From Lanius collurio (taxonomy: Eukaryota > Chordata > Aves > Passeriformes > Laniidae), in assembly GCA_020086605.1 (NCBI GenBank), contig JACBWW010000021.1, forward strand, positions 6,455,924 through 6,519,923: a DNA stretch of 64,000 nucleotides, read 5' to 3'. This document shows positions 42,026 to 53,307 of this stretch, piece after piece. Every line of letters begins with the position of its first letter. The stretch's first letter is position 1. The notes beneath the pieces are model-generated. The model saw only the letters and a list, made by a program, of their open reading frames with translations. It did not search any database and was not told the DNA's origin. The translations under genes were made by a program, and so were the position numbers.

Positions 42026-42399
42026 GCAGGCCCCGGGGAGTGGCTGCGAGTGGCCTGCCTGGCCCTGCTATTGATGAGGGGGAAAATACAAACAAGCAAA
42101 GAGGAGCTTTTGTTTCCTTAACCCCAGAATTATGGATACTCCGAGGGAATAACGAGGAGGAACCTGCAGCTCCACGGCTGCGGAGGGTGAGCAGCCGCCT
42201 CAGCAGGATTAGCCAGGCTCAGTGCTGGCTTTATCCCTTGGGAAGGTTGCCCTGGGCTCTCCCAGAGCCCCATCCTTGCTGATGGCACCCTGGAAACATT
42301 CCCGGAGCTCAGATGGTGCTCCCCAGCATCCAGAGTGTGCGTTCCGGGAGGGGCTGGGGACCTGGAGCAGCATCTGGGGTGTTCTCCACCTTGGAGCAA
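42026..42399. other. Unique GC-moderate DNA
   Basis: No repeat or coding evidence. Confidence 0.4.
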
Positions 42400-42640
42400 G
42401 AATTCTCCCCTCCCAGAGAGAATTTAATAAAACCCATGTATTTATTCCCAGTGAGAATTCCATAAAATCTCCACATGTTTATTTACAGAGTTGCCACCAC
42501 CCCGCCTTTGGAAGCTGCAAGGTGGGCTGATAATTAATAAGAGTTGCTGGGATGAAGCTCCAATTTTGATGGGATTAGTCTTAATGGTTTTATTTTTAAA
42601 AGCCATTTAATTACTAATCAGCTCTCCCTTGCAGGCTGAG
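42400..42640. promoter_or_regulatory. AT-rich island, candidate conserved element
   Basis: GAATTTAATAAAACCCATG and CCATAAAATCTCCACATGTTT share an AAAAYCYMCATGT pattern about 47 bp apart. GCTGATAATTAATAAGAG near 42528 and TTAATTACTAATCAGC near 42607 are roughly inverted with respect to each other. Confidence 0.42.
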
Positions 42641-42780
42641 ACGTGCCCGGGCTGGTTAAAGCAGTCTGGGAGGGGGCTTTGCTGGCGGCAGCTCCTTAAA
42701 AACATCCCGCTTTTCCCAATCTCACTGAGCCATCTGTGCCCCTCCAGGGGCTGGGGGTATCCATGCCACCTCCAATACTC

Positions 42781-42912
42781 CTGGTAGTGTCCAAGGCCAG
42801 GTTGGATGGGGCTTGGAATATCCTGGGATAGTGGAAGGTGTCCCTGCCTTGGTGGAATGGGATGAGCTTTAAGCTTCCAACCTGACCCAGTCTGGGATTC
42901 TGTGATCCCATT
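42781..42912 (+). mobile_element. CR1 LINE 3' tip
   Basis: CTGGTAGTGTCCAAGGCCAGG through GGATAGTGGAAGGTGTCCC to GATTCTGTGATCCC. The GCCCATGGCAGGG block is mutated to GCCTTGGTGGAATGG. Confidence 0.92.
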
Positions 42913-42999
42913 AGGGGCTGGTGGGGGGTCGAATGGATCAGACTGGTGTTCCCAGCCCTGCTGCTCCCACCCCCCAGCCAACCCCAGCCCCTTCATTTA

Positions 43000-43400
43000 T
43001 AACCCAACAGAAGCCATTCCTTAATCTTTTAATTACATGGAGTGACAAGGGGGAAATAACTCCTCTCATTTCGGAGCCGCTGGCATGATCCAGACCCAAA
43101 GGCTGCAGTTTGGGGAAGAAAAGGGCGTAAATGGCCCACCAGGTGAGATCTGGATCACCTTCCCAGGGATGGGAAAGCTCAGGATCCATGGGGGAAGATC
43201 CCCCCATTATTAAATTAGATGGTTTTGAAAATCCCCGCCACGTTGTGGTTCCATCCCGGTAAATCTGTGATTTACATTTAATTCTGAGTAACCTTTCCAC
43301 GGGCACTGAGGTGTGAAGGAATTTAATGACACAAAGCCACGTTTATGAAGAGCCCATTCATATTCATTAGGCTCCAGCAGTAACAACCCTGCCCCTGACA
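43000..43400. promoter_or_regulatory. AT-leaning island, candidate conserved element
   Basis: CTTAATCTTTTAATTACATGG, CCCATTATTAAATTAGATGG, CTGTGATTTACATTTAATTC and CATTCATATTCATTAGGC over 370 bp. No recognised repeat. Confidence 0.4.
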
Positions 43401-44755
43401 TCTCTCTAGTCCTGCACTGCTGCAGGCACCCAACCCTCTGGAAACAGCACCCCAAAAAGGAGAGGAATGACAGCAGGGCTGCAAATCAGACATTCTCAGG
43501 ATTGGCACAGGAAGGGCTGGGACCATCCTTCTGATTTAGAGAGATTTGGGCTGGGAGGGAGGCCTGGAGAGGAGCAGCTTCATTCGCAGTCTGGTGGAGC
43601 AGCCCAGCCTTGGGGCTGCTGCTCTTGTGGGGTGATGGGGATGTCCTGGCATCCCCTGGCTGGGTGCCAAGCTCATCAGTCCTTCACACACCAGAAGCAG
43701 CAGTCTGGGGACATTAAAACGGAGTTGGCACTGGGATGTGTCCTGGTGACCCCCACGGGCCGCAGGTGTCTGCACTCAGAAATGATCGGGTACGAACAGC
43801 AAGGCCGGACACTCTCCAGGGGACAAGGACGGGGACAGCTGCGAGAGGCCCGGCTGCAGTGGGATAAGGGGGGATCTCTGTGGGGCTCAGAGTGACCCCT
43901 GCCGAGGGCAGCTGGTGCTCGGTCTCCACCACAGCCAAGGTTTTGCTTCCGTCCCTTCCCAAGGCAGCGGCGATTGCTCGGGAAGTGCCCCGCTGGCCTT
44001 GCCAGGGCAGTTCATTGTTCCAGCTCCTTATCTCCATCCCAGGGGAGCCACGCGCTGCCGCAGCCGTTCCCTGTCCTGGCCGTGGGAAACTCTGGAGATG
44101 CCAAAGGATGCCCTTGGCCGAGCCCCACTCCAGGGACACTGCAGTCCTTATTGCCCCGGGAGCGGGTTTATCCCACTGGTTCTGTAAGGGGAATGGGTGG
44201 GGGGCAGTGCCCACCCTGGGCAGTCCCAACACTTCCCACATCATCCCAGCCTCATCCCAGCTTCCCTCACCTATCCCAGCAGCTCCAGGGAGGCTCCTGC
44301 CTCCCGCACTCCTCCTTCCCTCAGAGCCTCTGGGTTTGCCTGCGGCCCCACGATAAGATAACAATTCCCTTTCCCTTCCATCCATCTCCTGGAAGGTGTT
44401 TATGGAAGTTTTCCTTTCTCCCAAGCACTCCTGGCCCTGCCAGCTGCTCCCATCCTGGCCCTGCATGGATGGACCAGAACCCATCCCAGCAACAGGAGCA
44501 GGATTTTCCTGCTGAATATTACTTAAAATCCAGGAGAAAGAGAAAAAATGTCCCTCTGCACTTCACAAACACCCCCAGAGCGCAGCTGCAGCTCCAGCCG
44601 GGAGGATGAGGGCACGGAGAGGGGACTTGGCACCAGCAGTGGGAGAGCAATCCTTATTTACCAACCCTGTTCCCAGGAAAAGCACCTCGGAGAGCTGGTG
44701 ACAATGTGACATGCCCGCATCCAGAACGGGGAGAAGTGTCTGAGGGGCTGCCTGA
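43401..44755. other. Unique GC-rich DNA, no gene seen
   Basis: Long overlapping frames (for example 44484-43714 -, 256 codons, and 43974-44609 +, 211 codons) face each other across the same DNA, showing that openness here is compositional. Confidence 0.5.
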
Positions 44756-44885
44756 GCTGCAAATGAAACATTAATTAATTTCCCAGCAGGAAGGATATAA
44801 ATAACGAAATCAGATGGCGCAGCTTATTCATGAGGGCTGATGGAAGCAATTGTGATTCCTGGCTGGGCAGGTTGATGAGCGCAGC
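44756..44885. promoter_or_regulatory. Short AT-rich island
   Basis: ACATTAATTAATTTCCC (perfect palindrome ATTAATTAAT at 44770-44779), GGATATAAATAACGAAATC and GGAAGCAATTGTGATTCC. Repeat-free. Confidence 0.38.
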
Positions 44886-45120
44886 AGTGCTTCCTAAAAA
44901 TACAAACAGGCCGAGTCGTGTCCCAGCCCCCACCTCCCGGAGTCCCCACAGCTCCAGGATGGTCCCAGCACACGGATCCCTCAGAGAGGACATGCCTGGG
45001 GCTGTGGGTGAGGGATTTGGGGGCAGCAAGGGAAGAATGGGCAGGAAGGGAAGGGAAGATCCTGCCCAACAGCCAAGGATTCAGCCTGGCCTGAGCACTC
45101 CTGGATGGAAACAGGGAACC

Positions 45121-45525
45121 ATGGAGTCATTGAATCATGGAATGAGTTGGGGTGAGCTTAAAGCCCATCCAGTGCCACCCCTGCCATGGGCAGGGACACC
45201 TCCCACTAGCCCAGGCTGCTCCAAGGCCTGTCCAGCCTGGCCTGGGACACTTCCAGGGATGCAGGGGCAGCCACAGCTTCTCTGGGCAGCCTGTGCCAGG
45301 GCCTCACCACCCTCACAGGGAGCAGTTCCTTCCCCATATCCCATCCAGCCCTGCCCACTGGCAGTGGGAAGACATTCCCTGTGTCCTATCCCTCCATCCC
45401 TTGTCCCCAGTCCCTCTGCAGCTCTCCTGGAGCCCCTTTAGGCCCTGCAAGGGGCTCTGAGATCTCCCTGGAGCCTTCTCTTCTCCAGGGGAACATTCCC
45501 AGCTCTCCCAGGCTGGCTCCACAGC
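45121..45525 (-). mobile_element. CR1 LINE 3' end, about 405 bp
   Basis: Reverse-strand copy from GTCATTGAATCATGGAATGAG through GGGCAGCCACAGCTTCTCTG, TCCCTTGTCCCCAGTCCC and GAGCCCCTTTAGGCCCTGC to CCCAGGCTGGCTCC. It stops before the sequence seen at 6060-6140 in the longer copy. A short deletion trims the tail near 45155. Confidence 0.96.
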
Positions 45526-45840
45526 AGGGATTTCTCTCACAGGCCAAGAACATTATTTAGGATTTAGATTTTAGCTTTATGGGTTCCCTGTTTTCTCATG
45601 GAGCTGGGGACACACAGTGCTCCCAGGCCCCCTGCAGTGGAACTGGGAATATCCATCCCAAACTCTGGACCTGCTGCAGGGGATGGCTTTGGTTGTCGTC
45701 AGCAAGGTGCAAACAGGGCCTGGATAAATCCAGGGCTATCCCTGTGCCAAGGGAGGGCATCGTGGCCCCATCCTGTTCCCAGTGGGTCCCTCAGCACCAC
45801 GATGCTCCCACTCTGGCTCTGGCAGACCCTGCCCTGCTTC
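45526..45840. other. Unique DNA without recognisable feature
   Basis: Mixed composition; no repeat or gene seen. Confidence 0.4.
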
Positions 45841-46145
45841 CCCCAGAGCTAAGATTTTCCGCACTGTGCTGCCTTTTCATTTGCTGGTGCTTAAAAGGAT
45901 TGTGAAGATTAGGAGATTTCAATTTAGCAGCAGGCAGGCAGAATGGCAGGCGGCTTCCTGCTCCTTGACAACGTGCCCTCATCAATAACAGCCCTCAGCC
46001 ACCAAAATGCTCCAAGCTGAAAACAAGATTTGGTTTTTCAAAAAAGAGGGAACCAAAGAAAAAGAAAACAACCCAGCCCCATCTCCTTCTGCTTTCTGTT
46101 TCTGGGGGTGTGAAGTGAAAATTGTTTAACTGGAAGCTGATGCTC
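45841..46145. promoter_or_regulatory. AT-leaning island
   Basis: CAGAGCTAAGATTTTCCGC, GCTTAAAAGGATTGTGAAG, GATTTCAATTTAGCAGC and CATCAATAACAGCCC, followed by a purine-rich AAAGAAAAAGAAAAC patch near 46055. Confidence 0.33.
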
Positions 46146-46299
46146 AGCCCATGCTCCCTGAGTTCACCAAAATCCTGGCTTTATTTGCCCACCTCCAGGG
46201 GCTGCTCGTGGAGCAGGAGGAAAGATGGGAATTCAGGTGGGCGGCATCCATCTGGGAGCAGCCTCAGCTGGAGAGACAACAGTGGGCAAATCCCTGGGG

Positions 46300-46605
46300 C
46301 TGGGAGAGCATCCCTGATGTTGGGGGAGGCATTCCCAGCATCCCTGGGGCTGGGAGTGATACCCCAACATGGCCCAGGTTGCCCTGCAATGGCCATCCTT
46401 GGGAGGTGGCTGTGGCTGTGGTGGTACCTCAGCATCCCCAGCCCAGCAGTGGCACCCCAGCATCCATCCTGCCATGGGAGCATCCCCCCGCCTGAGAGGG
46501 GCACCTGAGCATCCCCAAACCTGGCAGCAGCACCTCAGCATCCCTCAGGAGCCTGGGAGCATCCATCATGCTGGAAGTGGTACCCAAACATCCCCCACCC
46601 GTGGA
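46300..46605. repeat. Degenerate minisatellite, 27-50 bp units
   Basis: Repeated GGYACCYCAGCATCCMY words near 46422, 46450, 46500, 46530 and 46580, separated by variable spacers such as CCATGGGAGCATCC and GCCTGGGAGCATCC. Too diverged for a single exact period. Confidence 0.65.
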
Positions 46606-46667
46606 GCAGTGTCCCAGTGTCCCCAGCCCGGGGCAGTGTCCCAGTGTCCCCAGCCCGAGGCAGCTCC
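46606..46667 (+). repeat. 27-bp tandem duplication
   Basis: GCAGTGTCCCAGTGTCCCC followed by AGCCCGGG at 46606 and again at 46633, with one or two differences, and a partial third start at 46660. Confidence 0.92.
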
Positions 46668-47214
46668 AGCCCTGCCCATGTTCCGCCTGTTTTTAACCTG
46701 CAGCTCCCGTCGGCACCCGGCCATCGGCTCTGAGATATCGCTGCTGCCGCCATGGAGGGGCTTCCTTCCCTCCTCTCTTTTCCCTTTGATTGGAATGGAG
46801 CCTCCTGGGAGACGTGAACTCATCGCAAATGGCTTCCCAGGGATGGGAGCAAATGAAATGTAACAAATCTCCATTTGCAATTTTGGGGGCACGTGACTGG
46901 AATGGGAATGGGGCTGCCTGAGCTCTGCCTCGGTGCGTTCCCAAGCGCTCCGTGCCTGCTGCTGCTGCTGCTAAAATAAACCCTTTATCACCTTCATCCT
47001 TCACTTCCAGCACAGCCCAAGAACACGGGGAAATGGCCCAGCCTATCCCAGTTAGCCCTGGCGTTGTTTCCTGTCACAGGTAAGAGCAATAAGGTTCCAG
47101 CCTGATTTTTTTGTGACCCCCTGTTCCGAATGAGGATTCCAGGGGACTGTGGTGGTGTGGAAAAGCTTTCCTGGGGCTGCAGAGCTGCCATGCCCAGCCA
47201 GCCCTGGGGATGCA
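46668..47214. other. Unique DNA with (CTG)n
   Basis: CCTGCTGCTGCTGCTGCTAAA near 46957 is a short trinucleotide run. An AT-leaning patch at 46850-46890 is weak. Confidence 0.4.
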
Positions 47215-47356
47215 TTGTGCCATGTGGTGCCATGTTGTGCTCTTCCTTGCCATGCCATTCCCTGCCATTCCCTGCCATGCCATTCCATGCCATTCCCTGC
47301 CATTCCCTGCCATTCCCTGCCATGCCATTCCCTGCTATTCCCTGCCATGCCATGCT
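47215..47356. repeat. Pentamer-based satellite (CATTC / CCTGC / CATGC)
   Basis: Built from three pentamers in varying order, mostly CATTCCCTGC with CATGC inserted. Every period is a multiple of five, and the units lack stop codons in most frames, so open frames appear in several phases on both strands (reading as QGMAG- or PAIPCH-like peptides). Low-complexity expansion, not coding. Confidence 0.9.
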
Positions 47357-47894
47357 GCACCAACCACTTCCAAAGCCCCCTCAGTTTCAGCTCTACCTGT
47401 CACAGCTCCCCATGGTTTCACCACCGGAGTCTCCCTCTGCCCACATTCCAGCATTTCTCCCTCAATTAGGGCCATCCCACTCCTGGGCAGAGCCGAAGCC
47501 ACCCCTCACTGGGACACACCAGCACAGGGACAGTCTGGGGACTGTCACTGTCCCACACACGGCCCTGGGACTCTCAGTTGCTGCTGACAGACACGGGGCC
47601 GCTCTGGCTGAACCCCACATTCCAGGCCAGTGGCTTTGGGCTATTTTTAACCTCCCAGCAGGATCAATCACCATTGTCACTCCACTGGAGGCTGCAGAGC
47701 CCCGACCTCTCCGGGTCAACAGCCTGGTGGATTTAGGGAGCTTCGTGTTCTGCCTCCCAGTGCTCTCCAGTCTCTGCCTGGTGGTGTTGGAGTCCAACTC
47801 CTGCACGGGGCCTGCTCAGTTTTGATTTTATTTTGCCTTTCTGAATACTGAGCTGGAGGGGCTCGGTGTTAAAGTTACAAAATAAACCAGTAGG
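47357..47894. other. Unique DNA without recognisable feature
   Basis: GC-moderate, becoming AT-leaning at 47820-47895 beside the following CR1. Confidence 0.4.
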
Positions 47895-48125
47895 TTTTGT
47901 TGGATGTAGGGAAGGGGTGGTTTCCTGTGAGGGTGGGGAGGCCCTGGCACAGGGTGCCCAGAGAAGCTGTGGCTGCCCCTGGATCCCTGGAAGTGTCCAA
48001 GGCCAGGCTGGACACTGGGGCTTGGAGCAGGCTGGGACAGTGTGAGGTGTCCCTGGCCATGGCAGGGGTTGGTTGGGATGAGCTCTAGGGTTCCTTCCAA
48101 TCCAAACCCTTCCATATTTCTGTGA
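47895..48125 (+). mobile_element. CR1 LINE 3' end with 60-codon ORF2 relic
   Basis: Frame 47897-48088 reads VRVGRPWHRVPREAVAAPGS and continues to SLAMAGVGWDEL then stop, the ORF2 terminus. Tail ATCCAAACCCTTCCATATTTC. Closest in state to the copy at 9336-9612; both share GGACACTGGGGCTTGGAGC, so they may belong to one sub-branch. Confidence 0.96.
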
Positions 48126-49345
48126 AAAAAATCCTTGCTGGCCCCAACCCTTCAGAATAACATCCCTGGGCATGCCTGGACCTGGATTTCACCCCAGCAC
48201 CACTGGGATCCAGCCCAGGGTGGGCACCTGCTGAGCACAGAGCTCTGGGTTCATCCCAGGGGTGATTTGTATGGATTTGCCTGTGGATGCTGAGGATTGG
48301 GACCATTTGTGTCCATTCCATGGAACTCACTGTGTACAGAGGGCCTGGATCACCCTGGAATCCCATGGCAGCACCTCCAGCCCTTGGGATGACCTCTCCC
48401 TGTGTCACGCAGGTGTGGATTTGGGTCAGGATTTGGCTTATTTGCTGTCAGCCCCCCAGCCCTGGGCGTGCTGTGGTCCCGAGGCTGGGCAGGTCCATGC
48501 CCACGTTTCCATCCGTGTTTCACTCGCTGTGATTGACAGACGTGCTCTGTGTGGGCCCTGGGCTCTGGGCTGGCTCTGGCTTGTTTTATAAATATCCAGG
48601 CGGCTTTGGCAGCCGAAGGGAAGTGCTGAGCCTGACGAGGAACAGATGTAATTTTACAGGAGCATTCACGGCTCTGCAGGGTTAAGGACATGTGAGCACA
48701 AACACGAAATTCCCTGGGTTGTGTGCCGTGCTCGGGAAAGCCCCATCCCACCCCAGCTCCTCATCTCCTGCCCTGCACACCCACAGCGGTGCCACCTCTG
48801 CTCCAGGGGCACATTCTCCGGGGCCATAGGGTCATCCCTGGTGGGACCCAGCCGTGAAACCGTCCTGGAACCCAGCCCAGGCCGGGGGAGGCCACAGGTG
48901 CCATGTGGGCAGGAGAAGCAGGCAGGTCCCACTCAGGGATGCTCCTGAACAGCTCTCCCTGGAAATGGGGCCCTGTGGGATGCCAGGGTGAAAATGTCCT
49001 GGTCAGGAGGGGACTGGGACAGGGAGGGAAGCAGGGAGGAGACTCAGTGATGTTTTGGGGAGCTTGTGGAGGGAGGTGGTGGAAATGCAGGGTGACAGAG
49101 AGGAGTTGCAGCCCCTACCCCTCACTCCAGGGCATTTCTGCCTCTTGGGATGCAGCTCTTCCCACAGATCTTGTCCGAACTCTGATGTAATGGGCAGTCT
49201 GCTGGAGAACAGAGCAGCTCATGGGACCAGCCCTGGCTTTGGGGTCAGTCCCTCACATCCATTGGGAGCCCCTGGATTTGGGGCCAGCCATGGGATTGGC
49301 AGTGCAGGGCTGTGCCGGGCTGTGCCAGGCAGCGAGGGAGGTTCA
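48126..49345. other. Unique DNA, no gene seen
   Basis: A weak AT patch at 48575-48600 (TTGTTTTATAAATATCCAGG). Otherwise no feature recognised. Confidence 0.45.
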
Positions 49346-49560
49346 CCCTCTCAGTTTTGCAGGAGCAGAGTTAATTTGAGCAGAACAAACAGAGGGGGAA
49401 GGCTGTGCTAATGAGACGCAGATGAATCTCGCTGGCTCCCGGGGTGTCCGGGGAGCTGTTTCTGCAGCACTAATAACCCAGCCTACAACAATGAGCCAGC
49501 TGATATTGTTTGTTGTTGCTAATGGATGCTGGGAGAACTTTATCCAGCTCCAAGAGCTCT
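49346..49560. promoter_or_regulatory. Candidate enhancer with inverted SOX-like sites around an E-box
   Basis: ACAACAAT at 49485-49492 and ATTGTT at 49505-49510 face each other, with CAGCTG at 49497-49502 between them. GAGTTAATTTGAGC, GTGCTAATGAGACGC and GTTGCTAATGG add TAAT words. Repeat-free. Confidence 0.43.
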
Positions 49561-50899
49561 GGGCTGGCAGCGCTGGGAAGGGGCCTGGCACTGGCAGCAT
49601 CCGGAACGCTCTGCTGTGGGATCACCGCTGTTTGGAACTCCCAGGTTGTGCCCACCAAAGGATGGGCTCCAGGGCTGTCCCTCAGCAGGGAAGGGAGCCT
49701 GAAGAAGACCTGGGGCTCTCTCTGAGGGATGCTGAGGGTGCTGCAGAGGACAGGGATGGAGGAACGCTTTGATGGGGAGCACTGGGGGAGCTGCTGGAGC
49801 TCCTGCCATGCTCAGAGCACTTGAAGCCCTCACTCCTGGGCAATTCCCACTGGGAATGCTGGATGAGCCACTGGTCTAAGGCAGAAATCACCAGCAGATT
49901 CCGGATGGGTGGTCCACAGGAAAAGTCATTGGCCAAGGAGAGAGTGGGAAGAGCTCAAGTTGAGGCGATGGGCAGGTGGTGCTCAGAGGGAGCAGCATCC
50001 GGCATCCTTGTGCCAGGCAGGGATATCTGGGGGACACAGGAACACCCGATGGAGACCCAGCCTGGGGTGGGACCCATCCCGTTCTGGAGACAGGATTCAG
50101 AGCCACACATGGCCCAGCATGTGACATGTGCCAGAAACTCCCCTGCCAGATTCTGAAATGCTGGATAAAATGCCAGCATTCCAGGCAGGTCTCCAGGCTC
50201 TCTGGATTATCAAGCAGCTGAAGGTGGAGCTCTGCTGGGATTTCTGGGTCCAGGAATGCCTCCCTTGCGAATTTCAGCAGCAGAATACCCAAACCACTGC
50301 CTTGAACTCCTTTTCTTCTGCAAGGCCTTGCCCTGATTTGTTAAAGAAATGATGTTAAAAGCAGAAGCCACAGCAAGAGCAGCTGGTTCCAACCAGCCTC
50401 TCATCCTTCACCAACCCCGGTGATTTTTGCTGCTTTGGGGTCCAACCTCCCCCTGTTGTGGGTCCTGCTGGGGGTCCAGCCCTGGCCACAGCTGTGACCC
50501 CCAGCGGGGACTGAGCCAGCAGCAGCCACAGCCCCTGGTTCACACTCAGGGGCTGAGCAGAAACTGCTAAGAGGAAAGTGAGAAAAGAGCAGAGAGATGC
50601 AAATGCGGTGGAAAAAGTGACTGTGAGCAGAGGAGCTGGGGCAGCCCTGCCTCTTGCAGAGGGGCGCTTTCCACCGAGGTGTTTCAGTCTTGCTTTTCCC
50701 CCAGCCTGGCAGAGAAGCCATTTCATGTCCCTGCAGTTCCCAAAAGCCTAGAAGTAGCTGGCTCGCGGGGAGGGAAGCTCTAGCAGGAAAATAAAGCCAT
50801 AGGAATCAGGAGGAAAATTGTTTTCCTATCTCCAGAGCGAGCCTGCGGAGAGAGGCACAGGGAGGTTTGGTTTGCAGCGCTGGAATCGCCTCCCGATGG
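49561..50899. other. Unique DNA, no gene seen
   Basis: About 1.3 kb without repeats or recognised motifs. AGATGCAAATGCGG near 50595 has an octamer, likely by chance. Confidence 0.45.
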
Positions 50900-51100
50900 G
50901 TTTGGGCTGGAGGGGGGGTGTTTAGCTGAATCACAGTTAAGTACAGGAGACACCAAACACAGCCTTAAATCCAGGCTTATTCAGGAAAGATCCTTAAGCA
51001 TGTAATTATCTCTAAGCACATGCTTAGGTGCCTTCTAAGTGGGGATGCTTGGCTGCATTAGGGCCGTAATTATCGGGCTGCTCCCGTGTTTACCCCAAGC
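50900..51100. promoter_or_regulatory. Candidate conserved element with repeated AAGCA/CTTA words
   Basis: GCTGAATCACAGTTAAGTAC, CCTTAAGCATGTAATTATC, CTAAGCACATGCTTAGG (near-perfect inverted repeat, about 51013-51029) and GCCGTAATTATCGGGC. Repeat-free. Confidence 0.42.
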
Positions 51101-51335
51101 CGCGCCGTGGGCGCTGCCCTGTGACAACAGCAGCACGGCAAACTGGGCACCCTGGCCCCAGGGAGGGCTTCGGTGGCCCATCTGCAGCCAGCAGGTCCTG
51201 GACGTGCTCAGGAGCGCCGGGAATGGGTGACGCCAAAGCCCTTTGAGGTCCTGCTCCACCGGGGCTTGGGACCAGCTCAGCGCTGCAGAACCTCGCCTTC
51301 CTCTTGTGCAAAGAGCCAGCGCAGCTGTATCAGCC

Positions 51336-51376
51336 ATGATAAACATCTGCAAGCTGTGATAAACATCAGCAAGCCG
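51336..51376 (+). promoter_or_regulatory. 20-bp tandem duplication carrying TGATAAACATC
   Basis: GATAAACATC begins at 51338 and 51358. Each unit holds TAAACA (forkhead-type) overlapping GATAA (GATA-type), followed by GCAAGC. Two helical turns apart. The block is a duplication; binding is inferred only. Confidence 0.4.
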
Positions 51377-51884
51377 AGCAGGGCTCCGGAGGCGCTGTGG
51401 CTTCACTCTGGGGGCCATCCCCAGGCAGGGAAGAGCTCCGCCGCCGCAGCCACAGCCACTCTGCTCCTCCGGCTCCCGGCCTTCCCAAAGGGATGGAGAG
51501 CGCAGGCAGGAAAACCCCACGAAGCCTTTGGAGATGGGGGCAATGTGTTTATAACTGGGGCTTTCATGTCACAGACACCGAGGCCACCCCAAACACGCCA
51601 AGGCCGCAGGACAGCAGGAAACGAAAGTGGCTCGTGGCTCGCCGGAGCCTCGGAGGGTGAGAGGTGAATGGGAGCCAAGCAGGCGCTGTGGATGCTCAGC
51701 CAGGCTCCAGCCCTGTCCCAGAGTGGGCAGCCTGGTCCCAGCCCTGCCCCGGTATCCAGGGGCTCCCGGGACAGTGGTTCCCAACTTCACTGGTCTCCCT
51801 CGTGCTCTCGAGGTTTGAGGTTTGGCCAAGCAAATCCGACCTGTGTTTGGAAACCACACGGCTTTGGAGGTTCCGTGAGGAGCA
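51377..51884. other. Unique GC-rich DNA
   Basis: No repeat or coding evidence. Confidence 0.45.
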
Positions 51885-52085
51885 CGGAATCCTGGAATCA
51901 TCCAGGGTGGAAAAGTCCTCCCAGAACATCGAGTCCAAGCTGTGCCTGATCCCCACCTTGTCACTGAGTGCCGCGCCCAGGCCTTCCTTGGACACCTCCA
52001 GGAACGTGACTCCTCCGACTGCCTGGACAGTCTATTCCAATGCCTGACCACACCTCCCAGGAAGAAATTCCTCCTGAATTTCAGA
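51885..52085 (-). mobile_element. CR1 LINE 3' end, second subfamily
   Basis: The reverse complement reads GAGGAATTTCTTCCTGGGAGG, GGTCAGGCATTGGAATAGAC, GTGTCCAAGGAAGGCCTGGG and GCTTGGACTCGATGTTCTGG, closely parallel to the copy at 19598-19870. The reverse frame begins MVRHWNRL, the ORF2 VVRHWN motif, then shifts. Confidence 0.93.
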
Positions 52086-52580
52086 GCACGGCTCTGCTAG
52101 GGTCCCTCCAGGAGCTGCTAGGCTGCTGCTTTGTGGAAGCCTCTCCCTGCTCTGCTCCCCTCCTGTCCTCCTGGGTGGGACGCCCTGGCAGTGCTCCTGT
52201 GCCCTCAGGGTGGGCACAGCCCCCTGGGAAAGCTGCTCTGTGGAAGCTGCCCCTGCTTGTGGCCACAAGATGAATGTTCAGGCCCTTTCCAAGCTGAACC
52301 ACCCCAGGATTTGATGATGTATTAGTTCTGGGGTCTGATCTGGGTGGTTTTAGCACCCACCACGTGTCTGATATGTGGAGTAGGTCCCTGCCAGGGGCAC
52401 TTCCACAGCACCGCCAGCCCTGCTGCCTCCACAGGGATGCTGGAATCTCCCAAGGGATTCGGCCTGGGATCTCTGACCTTGCAGAAACTCTGCCGCGCTG
52501 CTCTCACTTCCTCCAGCACTGTTCACCTGGGTTCAGAGGATATTTTTCCACGTCTGACAGGTTGCAACACCAAGCCTGGA
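52086..52580. other. Unique DNA without recognisable feature
   Basis: GC-moderate; no repeat or coding evidence. Confidence 0.45.
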
Positions 52581-52825
52581 ACCAGAAGGGCGCTGATTAA
52601 AGAACAAGCACCGCGTTTAACGTGGTGTAATGATTTCCACCGAACTTAATGGCTTCGAAACAGAAACGAGTTATCTCTGGCACATCAAAGAGCTGGAAAA
52701 ATGTAGTCAACGGTACCTCTGAGCTATTCTGCATATCAAGTGGTGAGATAGCATCATGAATAATGAGGGATTTGCAGCAGCGAGGTTGCACAAACAGCAA
52801 TGAAGCAACGCTCACCCTTGCACCT
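52581..52825. promoter_or_regulatory. Strong conserved-element candidate
   Basis: GCGCTGATTAAAGAACAAGC, CACCGCGTTTAACGTGGTG (imperfect inverted repeat, about 52608-52626), GTGTAATGATTTCC, GAATAATGAGGG and GCACAAACAGCAATG. Even composition, repeat-free, with the low-CpG but non-random texture typical of conserved elements. Confidence 0.45.
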
Positions 52826-53307
52826 CCTCCCGGGCTACATCAAAAGCCCCAAGAAGGGCAATTTCCAAGGAGCTGCACTTCCAGAGGCGCAGGGCTGAAG
52901 CCCTGGAGAGGAGCCGTGATGTGCCACAGCTCAGCGGCCAAAGTGAGGGGTTGGCACACAAGTGCCGGTGCTGAAGGGAGCAGCTCCGGGTGTCACCAGG
53001 GCTGGCACAACCCAGCTGAACTCCCGGTGCTCCTGGCAGGATGGAGCCTCCCTCGCCTGGCACTTGCTCCATCTTCTTTCTAAGCTTCCTTCTTCACCAG
53101 GTTTTTTTTGTTCCCGACAAATAACAGGGAGCTCCCCAGAAGCAGCTCGTTTGTCCCTTCCCTGTCACCCTGGCAGTGCCTTGGGAAGGCCGTTCCTCTC
53201 TCTGTTCCAGAGTCACGCAGTTCTATAAACTCTGAGCGTTGTCCATGTGAATGTCCCTCACAAAAATATTGGGAGTGTTAAACTTCCCTGTGCCAGCTCT
53301 CCCTGCC
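52826..53307. other. Unique DNA without recognisable feature
   Basis: A T-run at 53103-53110 is the only contrast. Confidence 0.4.

Noticed and set aside
43714..44609. Opposed 256- and 211-codon frames
   Set aside because: Two unrelated frames on opposite strands over the same DNA show that stop codons are simply rare here.
9227..50604. ATGCAAAT/ATTTGCAT octamers at 9227, 12605, 16508, 33696 and 50597
   Set aside because: About two matches are expected by chance in 64 kb on both strands; five scattered copies are not persuasive without conservation.
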